From: Micromonospora sediminimaris | Lineage (GTDB): Bacteria > Actinomycetota > Actinomycetes > Mycobacteriales > Micromonosporaceae | NCBI GenBank assembly: GCA_900112325.1 | Contig: FOLJ01000001.1 | Span: 186,001 to 250,000, forward strand | DNA length: 64,000 nt | Reading direction: 5' to 3' | Part shown: in pieces, positions 16,718 through 24,883 of the stretch | How the letters are laid out: every line of letters begins with the position of its first letter | Position numbering within the stretch: position 1 is the stretch's first letter | Notes under the pieces: generated by a model | The model's input: only the letters and a program-made list of their open reading frames with translations | The model's database searches: none | What the model was told of the DNA's origin: nothing | Position numbers and translations under genes: made by a program

Positions 16718-17095
16718 GTGCCGGTGATCGATCAGGATCGACGGCGGGCTCCCGTCCCGGTCGTCGCCGCCGCGATCACTTTCATGCTGGGCATGGTCAT
16801 CCAGGCCGCCCAGGTCAAGACGAGCACCGCGCCCGGGGCCACCGAGCCGAGGACGACCATCTTCGCCGTAGGACTGATCCTTCTCTCCTTGGCCTTCGCG
16901 TACGGCTTGTGGCGCCAGGTCGGGCGTGCCCAGATCCTGACAGCCGGCTTCGCCGCTTTCAACATCGCGTACGGCCTTGTGGAACTCCCCGACATCCACC
17001 CACTGTCGGTGTTGCGGATGCTGGCCTTCGCTGCCGTTGTCGGCTTGCTGCTGCTGCCCACATCGTCTCGACAATGGTTTCCACCCGGCACGTGA
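16718..17095 (+). CDS. Small four-helix membrane protein
   Basis: 125 residues, about four hydrophobic segments (VVAAAITFMLGMVIQAAQ; IFAVGLILLSLAFAYGLW; ILTAGFAAFNIAYGLVEL; LRMLAFAAVVGLLLLP). GTG 16718 and GTG 16724 are equally possible starts and neither has a clear ribosome site. I recognise no family. It reads away from the DinB-like gene. Confidence 0.6.
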   Translation: MPVIDQDRRRAPVPVVAAAITFMLGMVIQAAQVKTSTAPGATEPRTTIFAVGLILLSLAFAYGLWRQVGRAQILTAGFAAFNIAYGLVELPDIHPLSVLRMLAFAAVVGLLLLPTSSRQWFPPGT

Positions 17096-17178
17096 GTCGC
17101 CCGGCACCGGTCCCACCGCCCGCAGCGTCCCGGTTGGCCCCGGTCACGAGGATGCCGCCACGGATCAGCCGTGCCTCT

Positions 17179-17763
17179 TCAGCCCACGGATGTGCGCGCG
17201 CACGGCTGCTCAGCCCTGGCGTGCCAGACACTGCCCACCAGGGCCACGGGATAGTCGATCTCTCTGACCTGGCGATCATCGGTCTCGACCGAGAATCGCA
17301 TCGGCAGGATGCTGCTCTCGAACGCGGTCGCGCATTCGAAGCGCAGTTCGACATCGATCAGGCCGGTATCACCCGGGCCCAGCACCTGAGACGCGCCGGT
17401 GTCACGGACCTGGGCACCCGGTCCCTGCCCGGCCGCCGTACGAACAGTGACCGGCGCCTGCCCAGCGTTGGTCACCGCCAGCTGCCCGTCCATCTGAAGA
17501 ACACCCGAAACGTCCGAACTCTCGCCAGCGATGGACACGGGGACCGCCACGAGCGCGACCGAAGCGCGTCGCTCCCGTTCCTCCCGCGCATCCCGTAGCT
17601 CGCTCACACCCAAGCCACCCAGCACCCCGCCGGCTACGAAAGCAGCGACGAGCCCGACACTCATCTTCCGTCTGGTCAGGAGGCCGTCGGAAACCACGCT
17701 GCCCGTCGTCGTCGACCGCTGGTTGTGCTCATCCAGGTCGATCACTTCACGCTCCGCCGGCAT
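17179..17763 (-). CDS. Single-pass membrane protein with extracytoplasmic beta domain
   Basis: 194 residues. About 32 cytoplasmic residues (MPAEREVIDLDEHNQRSTTT...) precede one hydrophobic segment (MSVGLVAAFVAGGVLGGLGV). Outside is a domain with beta-sandwich character (GQLAVTNAGQAPVTVRTAAG, GDTGLIDVELRFECA) and two late Cys residues. The LAVTNAGQAPVTV pattern resembles Ig-like folds seen in actinobacterial membrane proteins. TAGGCT sits 6 nt before the ATG, so the mRNA is probably leaderless. Function unknown. Confidence 0.65.
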   Translation of the reverse strand: MPAEREVIDLDEHNQRSTTTGSVVSDGLLTRRKMSVGLVAAFVAGGVLGGLGVSELRDAREERERRASVALVAVPVSIAGESSDVSGVLQMDGQLAVTNAGQAPVTVRTAAGQGPGAQVRDTGASQVLGPGDTGLIDVELRFECATAFESSILPMRFSVETDDRQVREIDYPVALVGSVWHARAEQPCARTSVG

Positions 17764-17884
17764 GATGTCAGCCTAGGGCGTTCCCTGGCAGCGCGTCGCT
17801 GGTCGTACACCCCCTGCGGAGCGCAATGCCAATCGATGACCGAACACAGAACCAGGTCGTCGCCTCGATCAAGACTGCGCACCT

Positions 17885-17914
17885 GGTGGGCGACGGACGA
17901 GTCGAACTGTACGC
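17885..17914. repeat. Displaced copy of the rnpB 3' end (putative att site)
   Basis: Thirty bases matching 19222-19251 with a single mismatch (A for C at 17906). The match continues weakly beyond (GGAATCATG against CGGATTCTG). It copies the 3' strand of helix P1 and adjacent sequence of RNase P RNA but has no RNase P body beside it, as expected of the target-site copy left by site-specific integration. Confidence 0.75.
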
Positions 17915-18011
17915 GGAATCATGCACGCGAAGTCGCTCTGACCAAGGCCGGAATCCCGCGACAGCCGCTCTGGCCGTTGCTGGGCCGTCAGCCAGCTTCG
18001 ACCGATCCGTC

Positions 18012-18454
18012 TCAGCTGACGTCGGGCCCGGGCTGATACGCGGCGATCCAGTCCCGCAGGCGCTTCATCACCAGGGGATGCAGATCGACCAGGAGTTCGA
18101 TCCGCTCGGCGACCACGCCCGGTTTCACCAGACCCGCTCGGAGCAGCGCGTCAGCGAACTTGGTGTCCTTCTCCCGGCCGGCCACCAACTTGGACACCAC
18201 GCAGTCGTGCGGGTCGAGCGCATAGCCACGTCCCGGTTGGGTGTTGTCGGACTCCACAAGCACCAACCGATCGCGCCAACCGTCGGGCAGCACCGCCGTC
18301 GAGACACTGACGCCCTGGGCGTAGTAGCCGTACGTCTCGTGAAACGGCGAGAATTCGCCGATGAACGCGTCGACCTGGTCGGCCTTCTAATCGTCCGGAT
18401 CTTCGACAATCCGACCCGTCGGTCTCAGGACATGCTCCACTCTGCGCGCTTCAT
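18012..18454 (-). pseudogene. Broken nucleotidyltransferase (DUF6036/AbiEii-like) toxin-type gene
   Basis: The ATG at 18454 overlaps the stop of the upstream helix-turn-helix gene (ATGA). It reads MKRAE and then shifts frame: one base is missing before TGGAGCATGTC, where the family continues LEHVL. The shifted frame gives VEHVLRPTGRIVEDPDD, then an amber stop at 18387-18389, then KADQVDAFIGEFSPFHETYG, AVLPDGWRDRLV, LDPHDCVVSKLVAGREKDTK and so on to the normal end. The middle, which should hold the Gly-Ser nucleotidyltransferase motif, is deleted. So there are three lesions: frameshift, deletion and stop. The family name is from memory; intact relatives follow the same HTH partner. Confidence 0.75.
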
Positions 18455-18960
18455 GCCGCCCGGTCCCAGCCGCTGCGCTTGAAGGACTCAAGAACCTTCC
18501 GACGCTGCGGCTGCGAGAGCACGCCAGCGAAGGGCGAGTTCTGCCGCAACTCGACAGCCTCCGGATCTTCCGAAGTCAGCGCCCGAAGGACAGACCCAGC
18601 CCCTTCGTTGATCTTGCTCTGCCAACGCCTCAGCCAGACCTCGGTCATGGTCCCCCGATGCTGCCGGAGCAGCCGATCAAGGTTCTTCGCAGCCTTACCC
18701 AACACCTTGTCCGGATCGACCACCAGGCCACCCGCCACCGCCTGGTGCAGCCACAGCGACTTGAGCTGATCACGGGTCAACGCCTGCTTGGGTCGCAACA
18801 ACGCCTCGACGTGCTCCCGCCTGACCTTGCGGTGCGCACCCACCCGCACGAACGGCAGATCCCCACGTTCACACAGGTTGACCACCTGCTGACGCGACGA
18901 CCCGAGCAGCTTCGCGGTCGCCCCAGTGGTCAGGAGTTGCGTCCCACTCATGGTCGTCAT
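18451..18960 (-). CDS. Helix-turn-helix protein, excisionase type, antitoxin-like
   Basis: 169 residues. The N-terminal 55 form a winged helix of the MerR/excisionase type: LLTTGATAKLLGSSRQQVVN, LCERGDLPFVRVGAHRKVRR, EHVEALL. The rest is helical (LTRDQLKSLWLHQAVAGGLV, NLDRLLRQHRGTMTEVWLRR, LRQNSPFAGVLSQPQRRKVL). It is the upstream partner of a nucleotidyltransferase gene in a known two-gene arrangement, which suggests an antitoxin or autorepressor. Here the partner is dead, so the gene may be an orphan. Start ATG 18960; ATG 18951 is also possible. Confidence 0.7.
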   Translation of the reverse strand: MTTMSGTQLLTTGATAKLLGSSRQQVVNLCERGDLPFVRVGAHRKVRREHVEALLRPKQALTRDQLKSLWLHQAVAGGLVVDPDKVLGKAAKNLDRLLRQHRGTMTEVWLRRWQSKINEGAGSVLRALTSEDPEAVELRQNSPFAGVLSQPQRRKVLESFKRSGWDRAA

Positions 18961-19224
18961 ACTCGCCAACATGCGTCGTAAACGCCAAAAACGCAACTCA
19001 ATAGCCGGCGTCTGCGCTGCTCAAGGCGCCGCGCTGCGCGTCGTGCGGGGCGGGACGCCCGGCCTGCGGCAAGCTGCCCGGCCGCCCACGGCGCCGGGGC
19101 GGGAAGCCACCGACAGCCGCCGGGACACCGCCAAACCGCATCAGGCGCCAGCCGCAGCAAAGGCGTGACGGAAGCTTTCGGGTGGCCCTGTTCGAGTGGT
19201 CGGAGCACAGCACTGATCGCGGGT

Positions 19225-19650
<426 letters not shown>

Positions 19651-19655
19651 TACCC

Positions 19656-19661
19656 ATCCTA
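19656..19661 (-). promoter_or_regulatory. -10 element of rnpB
   Basis: TAGGAT on the minus strand, 6-7 nt upstream of the predicted RNA 5' end near 19650. A matching -35 is not obvious. Confidence 0.5.
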
Positions 19662-19744
19662 ACGACACCGGATCCGCGACTATTGCGCCCCTGTGTCAGG
19701 GGCCGCCGGGCACGAGGCTCACGCGGGTCCTGCGGACAAGTGGC

Positions 19745-19805
19745 GATCCGTGGCAGTGGAGGTGGTTCCGGGCCGGCGTGTCGACCGCATTCGCTGCCAC
19801 GGATC
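19745..19805 (+). repeat. 61-bp inverted-end element, copy 2
   Basis: GATCCGTGGCAG and its exact complement at the ends, GGCGTGTCG inside at the same offset as the other copies. It lies between rnpB and a DinB-like gene that diverge from each other. The flanking bases extend the pairing by one C-G pair. Confidence 0.85.
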
Positions 19806-19894
19806 GCGATCACCGGGAACACTCGGGGGTGGCTCGGAGGCGGCAGCGCCGTGGGGGGCAGGGGGCGTGGGGCAGGCGGGCGGATAATGGCGCG

Positions 19895-20407
19895 GTGACG
19901 ATGCCGCCGTTCCCTGAACCGACTGCGCCGGCCGACGGGCGGGCCGAGGTGTTCCTGCGCTACCTCGATTATTTTCGGGAGGGCGTGCTGGCGAAGGCCG
20001 CCGGGCTGACCGAGGAGGAGCGGCGGGGCAGCCGGCTGCCGTCCGGCTGGACCCCGCTGGAGTTGCTCAAGCACCTGCGCCACGTGGAGCTTCGCTGGAT
20101 CGAATGGGGATTCCAGGGGCGCGACGTCGCGGACCCGTGGGGCGACCAGCGTGACGAACGGTGGTACGTCGCGCCGGAGGAGAGCTTCGCGGAGCTGACG
20201 GCCGCGCTGCGGTCGCAGGGTGCCCACACCCGGGCGGTTGTCGAGGGCACCGACCTGGCCGCACGCGGGGCACCGGGGCCACGGTGGGAGGGCGCGGATC
20301 CGGCGTCGCTGGAGCGGATCATGTTTCACCTGGTGCAGGAGTACGCGCGCCACCTAGGTCACCTCGACATCGTGGCCGAGTTGGCCGGTGGCCCGGTCGG
20401 CGAGTAG
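19895..20407 (+). CDS. DinB-like (DUF664) protein, second copy
   Basis: 170 residues. Helices with HLRHVELRWIEWGFQGRDVA (first His) and ERIMFHLVQEYARHLGHLDIVAELA (second His pair) mirror the paralogue at 16064. The stretch DERWYVAPEESFAELTAAL is more divergent. GATAAT lies 6 nt before GTG 19895, so transcript and start codon probably coincide. A thiol-transferase role is possible but unproven. Confidence 0.82.
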   Translation: MTMPPFPEPTAPADGRAEVFLRYLDYFREGVLAKAAGLTEEERRGSRLPSGWTPLELLKHLRHVELRWIEWGFQGRDVADPWGDQRDERWYVAPEESFAELTAALRSQGAHTRAVVEGTDLAARGAPGPRWEGADPASLERIMFHLVQEYARHLGHLDIVAELAGGPVGE

Positions 20408-20455
20408 CCGGGGAGGGGCAACCGGCGCAGGTTCCGGACCGCTAGCCTGCGGATC

Positions 20456-21217
20456 ATGGAACTCGCCGAAGCCGCGTTACTACTCGCCGCCGGACTCGCC
20501 GCGGGTACGGTCAACGCGGTGGCCGGCGGTGGTTCGCTGATCACGTTTCCGGCGTTGCTCGCGATCGGGTTGCCGCCGGTGCCGGCGAACGTCACCAACT
20601 CGCTGTCGGTCGCTCCCGGGTATCTCGCCGCCGTGGCAGGCAGCCGGGTGGATCTACCTCGGTCGCGGTTGCTGGCCGCGTTGGTGCCCACCACGGTGGT
20701 CGGCGCGCTGGCCGGTGCCGGGCTGCTGCTGGTCACCCCCGCGCGGGCGTTCGAGCTGGTCGTACCCTTCCTGGTGCTGGGGGCGACAGCGCTGCTGGCG
20801 TTCCAGGATCCGCTGCGCCGGCTGGTCGGCCACCCGCGTGACCTGACGCCCCGCCGCCGGGCCGTGACGGTGCAGGTGGTGGTGGCGCTGGCCGCGGTGT
20901 ACGGGGGTTACTTCGGTGCCGCCGTCGGGGTGATGCTGGTCGCCGGGCTGGCCCTGGTGCTGGACGCGACGCTGGCCCGGGTGAGCGCGATCAAGAATCT
21001 GCTGTCCGCTGTGATCGGCCTCACCACGGTGGTCGTCTTCGCCATCGCCGGCCCGGTGAACTGGGCCGGGGTCGCGGTGGTCGCCCCCGCCACGCTTGTC
21101 GGCGGTTACGCCGGCGCGCGCCTGGTCCGCCGGCTTCCCTCGGCGATCCTGAAGACCATCATCGTCGTCTTCGGCACCGTGATCGGCACCTATCTCCTCT
21201 GGCGCGCTCTAGCCTGA
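20456..21217 (+). CDS. TauE/SafE (TSUP) family exporter
   Basis: 253 residues with about eight hydrophobic segments in two repeated halves. Each half has the family signature near its start: NAVAGGGSLITFPALLAIGL (residues 21-40) and GGYFGAAVGVMLVAGLAL (about 149-166). Relatives move sulfite, sulfoacetate or other small organosulfur anions; the substrate here is unknown. TAGCCT with a 7-nt gap before ATG 20456 indicates a leaderless mRNA. A long inverted repeat follows. Confidence 0.88.
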   Translation: MELAEAALLLAAGLAAGTVNAVAGGGSLITFPALLAIGLPPVPANVTNSLSVAPGYLAAVAGSRVDLPRSRLLAALVPTTVVGALAGAGLLLVTPARAFELVVPFLVLGATALLAFQDPLRRLVGHPRDLTPRRRAVTVQVVVALAAVYGGYFGAAVGVMLVAGLALVLDATLARVSAIKNLLSAVIGLTTVVVFAIAGPVNWAGVAVVAPATLVGGYAGARLVRRLPSAILKTIIVVFGTVIGTYLLWRALA

Positions 21218-21222
21218 ACCCG

Positions 21223-21291
21223 CGATCTTGCACTTCCTGACCCCGCGAATCAGGCATAAGCAACTTCTCGGCGACCAAAAGTGCAAGATCG
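21223..21291. terminator. Inverted repeat in a convergent gap
   Basis: CGATCTTGCACTT (21223-21235) pairs exactly with AAGTGCAAGATCG (21279-21291) across about 43 nt. It lies between the TauE gene and the convergent RNase H/phosphatase gene and could stop both. The sequence is notably AT-richer than its surroundings. Confidence 0.6.
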
Positions 21292-21311
21292 ACGGGGCGG
21301 GGCGGGGCGGG

Positions 21312-22520
21312 TCAGAGGTCAGCGAGGTGGGCGGTTTCGTTTATCGAGCGGACGGCGACGCCGCCGTCGGGCCAGCGGTCCAGCACCGAGACGCCGGCCG
21401 CGTCGAGGTAGAGGCGGTGCAGGAAGGAGTCGGTGGCGGCGAGCGCGTCGCGCAGCATCAGCTTGATCGGCGAGACGTGCGAGACCACCACGACGGTCTG
21501 ACCGGGGTACGCGTCGAGCAGCCGTCGCACCGCCCGGTCGCACCGTTCGGCGACTGCGGCGAACGACTCGCCGTCCGGCGGGGCGACCCGGGTGGAGGCG
21601 AGCCAGGCGTCGAGTTCGCCGGCCCAGCCCTCGCGGACCTCGGCGAAGGTGCGTCCCTCCCAGGCGCCGAAGTCGCATTCGATGAGTTCGTCGTCGCGGC
21701 GTACCGGCAGGTCGCCGACGGCGGCGGCGATCGCCTCGGCGGTTGCGATGCACCGGGACAGCGGTGAGCTGACCACGGCCACGGTGTTCGGCGCGAGCGC
21801 GGCCACCCGGGCGGCCGTGGCCCGTACCTGGGCCTTGCCCTTGCTGCTGAGCGGGATGTCTCCGCGACCGGAGTAGCGGCCCTGCTCGGTGTACTCGGTC
21901 TCGCCGTGCCGGACCAGGACGAGCCGGGTGGCGGTGAAGCTGGGCCGGGGCTCCCAGGACACCGGCGCGCTGGTCAGGTCGGCACCCGGTGACTCGGCCC
22001 GGGCGGCGACCTCGGCTGCGCCGCCGCCGGCCGGCTCCGGGCCACCGAGGCGACGCGGCGGCTCGACCACGCGGGGCGGCTCGACGGTCGGCGTGGCGAC
22101 GCCGGACGCGGCTGCGGCGTCCATCGCGGCGTTGGCGAGGGCGTCGGCGTGGGTGTTGCGGTCCCGGGGGATCCAGCTGAACCGTACGGCGGTGAACCGG
22201 CCGACCAGTTGGGCGGCCTCGGCGGCCAACGGGCGCAGACCGGGGTGCTTGATCTGCCAGCGGCCGCACATCTGCTCGACGACCAGCTTGGAGTCCATCC
22301 TGACCTCGACCTCGTCGGCACCGAGTTCGGCGGCGGCGGCCAGGCCGGCGATCAGTCCCCGGTACTCGGCGACGTTGTTGGTGGCGGTGCCGATCGCCTC
22401 GCTCCGCTCGGCCAGCACCTCGCCGGTGGCCGGGTCGCGGAGCACCGCACCGTACCCGGCCGGCCCGGGGTTGCCCCGGGATCCGCCGTCGGCCTCGACG
22501 AGGACCGTACGCGCGGCCAC
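21312..22520 (-). CDS. Bifunctional RNase H / histidine phosphatase
   Basis: 402 residues, two enzymes fused. Residues 1-135 are RNase HI: VLVEADGGSRGNPGPAGYGA (first Asp), NNVAEYRGLIAGL (Glu), VRMDSKLVVEQMCGRW (Asp) and RNTHADALAN (final Asp). A linker of about 75 residues rich in Pro, Ala and Gly leads to a phosphoglycerate-mutase-like phosphatase: LVLVRHGETEYTEQGRYSG with the phospho-accepting His, and VVVSHVSPIKLML. The same fusion is known in M. tuberculosis (Rv2228c), where it degrades RNA-DNA hybrids and dephosphorylates alpha-ribazole-type substrates. GTG 22520 starts 3 bp behind the preceding stop. Confidence 0.93.
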   Translation of the reverse strand: MAARTVLVEADGGSRGNPGPAGYGAVLRDPATGEVLAERSEAIGTATNNVAEYRGLIAGLAAAAELGADEVEVRMDSKLVVEQMCGRWQIKHPGLRPLAAEAAQLVGRFTAVRFSWIPRDRNTHADALANAAMDAAAASGVATPTVEPPRVVEPPRRLGGPEPAGGGAAEVAARAESPGADLTSAPVSWEPRPSFTATRLVLVRHGETEYTEQGRYSGRGDIPLSSKGKAQVRATAARVAALAPNTVAVVSSPLSRCIATAEAIAAAVGDLPVRRDDELIECDFGAWEGRTFAEVREGWAGELDAWLASTRVAPPDGESFAAVAERCDRAVRRLLDAYPGQTVVVVSHVSPIKLMLRDALAATDSFLHRLYLDAAGVSVLDRWPDGGVAVRSINETAHLADL

Positions 22521-22522
22521 GG

Positions 22523-23260
22523 TTACAGCCCGGACTCGTTGGTGCGGACCATGATCCGGCGGCACTCCTCGCAGCGGACCACGTCGTCGGGGTCGGCCTT
22601 GCGGATCCGGGCCAGGTCGGCGCCGGAGAGCTCCAGCCGGCATCCGCCGCAGCGACCGGCGGTCAGCAGCGCGGCGCCGAGGCCGGTGTCGGTGCGGATC
22701 CGGTCGTAGAGCTGCACCAGGTCGGCGGGCAGGTCGTTCGCGAGGGGCTGGCGGGCGGAGCGCTTGAACTCCTCCTCGCGACCGATCTCGGCGAGGCTGT
22801 CGTCGCGCCGCTGCTCGGTGGCGGCCCGCCGTTCCCGCACCTCGGTCAGTCGCTGTTCCACCCCGTCCAGCACCGACTGGGCGGTCTCCCGCTGCTCCAT
22901 CAGCTCCAGCTCGGCGTCCTCCAGGTCGCTCTGCCGGCGGTTGAGGGAGGCCAGCTCGTGCTGAAGCGCCTCCAACTCACGGGCCGGGCCGGTGCCGGCG
23001 GCCAGCCGGTCCTCGTCCTTGGTCTTGCGCGCCCGGACCTGGTCCACGTCCTTTTCCAGCCGGGCGATGTCGCGGTCCAGGTCGTCGACGGCGACCTGGG
23101 CGCGGACCCGCTCGTCCTCCAGGGCGGACAACTCCCGGGCGAGGGCCTCCAGCTCGGCCCGTTCGGGCAACGACCGACGCCGGTGGGCGAGCTGGGCGAG
23201 AGCGGTGTCGATCGCCTGGAGATCGAGCAGGCGGCGCTGGACCTGGGGGTCAGCCTTCAC
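22523..23260 (-). CDS. Coiled-coil zinc-ribbon protein (CT398/DUF164 family)
   Basis: 245 residues. Residues about 10-185 are a long two-stranded coiled coil (QAIDTALAQLAHRRRSLPER ... REEEFKRSARQ). The C-terminus is a zinc ribbon: CGGCRLELSGADLARI and VVRCEECRRIMVR supply two CxxC pairs. GTG 23260 has AAGGAG 7 nt upstream and overlaps the Nif3-like stop by 11 bp. In mycobacteria the homologue has the same two neighbours. The role is not established; the conserved order suggests work with the Nif3-like protein or RNase H. Confidence 0.88.
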   Translation of the reverse strand: MKADPQVQRRLLDLQAIDTALAQLAHRRRSLPERAELEALARELSALEDERVRAQVAVDDLDRDIARLEKDVDQVRARKTKDEDRLAAGTGPARELEALQHELASLNRRQSDLEDAELELMEQRETAQSVLDGVEQRLTEVRERRAATEQRRDDSLAEIGREEEFKRSARQPLANDLPADLVQLYDRIRTDTGLGAALLTAGRCGGCRLELSGADLARIRKADPDDVVRCEECRRIMVRTNESGL

Positions 23261-24152
23261 GGTCGGGCTCCTTGTCGTCCGCTGCGGGTTCGTCCGGCGC
23301 GCGTTCGTCCGGGTGCGGTGAGGCGGCGTGCACGGTCCACGGGTCGGTGTCCAGGTCGGACACCAGGGTCTCGACGCCGGGCGCGGCCCGTAGCAGCGCC
23401 GCGAGGTCGTCCAACCACGGCCGTTCGGTGGCCCAGTGGGTGGCGTCGAGCAACGCCGGCCCTCCGGTGGCGAGGTGCTCGCCGGCCGGGTGGTGGCGCA
23501 GGTCCGAGGTGAGGTAGGCATCCACCCCGGCGGCGGTGGCGTCGGCCAGGAAGCTGTCCCCGGCACCACCGCAGACCGCCAGGGTACGCACCAGGCGCTC
23601 CGGATCGCCCGCGGCGCGTACCCCGGCGGCGGTGGCCGGTAGTGCGGCGGCGGCCCGGCGGGCCAGTTCGGCCAGGGTCAGCGGCTGCGGCAGGCGGCCG
23701 ATCCGGCCGGCGCCGCGCCCCTCCCCCTCGGCGGGGGTGCCCGGGCCTGCCGGTTTCAGCGGGCGCAGGTCGAGCAGACCGAACCGGGCGGCGAGCGCGT
23801 CGGACACGCCCGGCACGGCCACGTCGGCGTTTGTGTGCGCGACGTACAGCGCGACATCGGCCTTGATCAGCTGGTGGACGATGCGGCCCTTGTAGGTCGT
23901 CGGCGCCACCGACGACACCCCGCGCAGCAGCAGCGGATGATGGGCGATGATCATGTCGACGCCCGCGTCGAGCGCCTCCGCGACCGTCTCGGGAACCACG
24001 TCCACGACGCAGAGGACCCGGCGTACGGGGGCGGACGGCTCACCGAGCACCAGGCCGACCCGATCCCACTCCTCGGCCCAGGCCGGCGGGTAGTGCCGCA
24101 CCACCTCGGCCACCACGTCGGCGACGGTCGGCAAGGCTGCGGTTGTGCTCAC
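23250..24152 (-). CDS. Nif3-like dinuclear metal centre protein
   Basis: About 300 residues. The metal ligands are visible: MIIAHHPLLLRGV (residues about 66-78, paired His), YVAHTNADVA (His/Asp) and, late, TSDLRHHPAGEHLATGG and DATHWATERPWL. A 25-residue Gly/Pro linker sits where some relatives carry an inserted domain. Members are hexameric toroids (YbgI, YqfO), sometimes annotated as GTP cyclohydrolase 1 type 2; the true substrate is unsettled. GTG 24152 is the chosen start; GTG 24179 is also in frame. Confidence 0.88.
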   Translation of the reverse strand: MSTTAALPTVADVVAEVVRHYPPAWAEEWDRVGLVLGEPSAPVRRVLCVVDVVPETVAEALDAGVDMIIAHHPLLLRGVSSVAPTTYKGRIVHQLIKADVALYVAHTNADVAVPGVSDALAARFGLLDLRPLKPAGPGTPAEGEGRGAGRIGRLPQPLTLAELARRAAAALPATAAGVRAAGDPERLVRTLAVCGGAGDSFLADATAAGVDAYLTSDLRHHPAGEHLATGGPALLDATHWATERPWLDDLAALLRAAPGVETLVSDLDTDPWTVHAASPHPDERAPDEPAADDKEPDREG

Positions 24153-24194
24153 GGCCGGTGAGCTTACCGGCGTCAGCACGTCTACCGGACGTCA

Positions 24195-24222
24195 CCCGGC
24201 CGCGGACCTCGCCGCGGCCGGG
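24195..24222 (-). terminator. Hairpin downstream of the flavoprotein gene
   Basis: CCCGGCCGCGG (24195-24205) and CCGCGGCCGGG (24212-24222) form a perfect 11-bp stem with a 6-nt loop. It lies between the flavoprotein stop and the Nif3-like start. Confidence 0.6.
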
Positions 24223-24297
24223 CCGTGAACTCTGTGGTGGCCGGTAGCGAGCTGTCACCCCGGGCCCGACCGGCGTCGTCAACTGTGGGGCTGCCGG

Positions 24298-24870
24298 TCA
24301 ACCGGTCCGGCAGAGGCGGTCGCGCACGGCGGTCAGCGGTAGCGCCCACGGGAAGGCGTGCTGGTGCCGCTCCCCCGTCCCCGGCGGATGCAGGGGGTAG
24401 ACGTCATCACCGAAGAGCACCCCCACCCCCCATTCGGAGAGCCGGGCGAGGCCCGCCCGGAAGGCGGGGTGGGCGGCCATCGCCGCGTTGGTGTACGGCA
24501 CGGCCACCAGCGGTATCCCCCGGCCCTGGGCCTCCACCAGCAGCCCCAGGGCGAGGGTGTCCGCGATGCCGGCCACCCACTTGTTCACGGTGTTGACCGT
24601 GGCCGGGCAGACGATCATGGCATCGGCGGTGGGCAGCACGTCCGGGTCGCCCGGGTTCTTGTAGTGCGTGCGTACCGGGTGACCGGTCTGACGGGCCAGT
24701 GCGGTGCGATCGACGAACTTGGCACCGTCGGGCGTGGTGATCACGCAGACGTCCCAGCCGTCCTGCTGGGCCAGGTCGACGAGCCGGCCCACGTCTCGGG
24801 CCAGTGGCGAACCACAGGCGATGATGTAGAGCACCTGACGGTGCCCGTCGTGGCGGTGCGAACCGGTCAT
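24298..24870 (-). CDS. Flavoprotein of the phosphopantothenoylcysteine decarboxylase fold
   Basis: 190 residues: VLYIIACGSPLARDVGRLVD, VITTPDGAKFVD, VCPATVNTVNKWVAGIADTL, LGLLVEAQGRGIPLVAVPYT. The CPAT-NT-NKWxxGIAD pattern is the FMN-contacting core of the HFCD family (Dfp, EpiD, UbiX-like). The catalytic motifs of Dfp are not clear, and there is no phosphopantothenate-cysteine ligase domain, so coenzyme A synthesis is unlikely. It starts 13 bp after the XRE regulator and is surely cotranscribed with it. Confidence 0.78.
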   Translation of the reverse strand: MTGSHRHDGHRQVLYIIACGSPLARDVGRLVDLAQQDGWDVCVITTPDGAKFVDRTALARQTGHPVRTHYKNPGDPDVLPTADAMIVCPATVNTVNKWVAGIADTLALGLLVEAQGRGIPLVAVPYTNAAMAAHPAFRAGLARLSEWGVGVLFGDDVYPLHPPGTGERHQHAFPWALPLTAVRDRLCRTG

Positions 24871-24883
24871 GCCGGCTCCGAGG

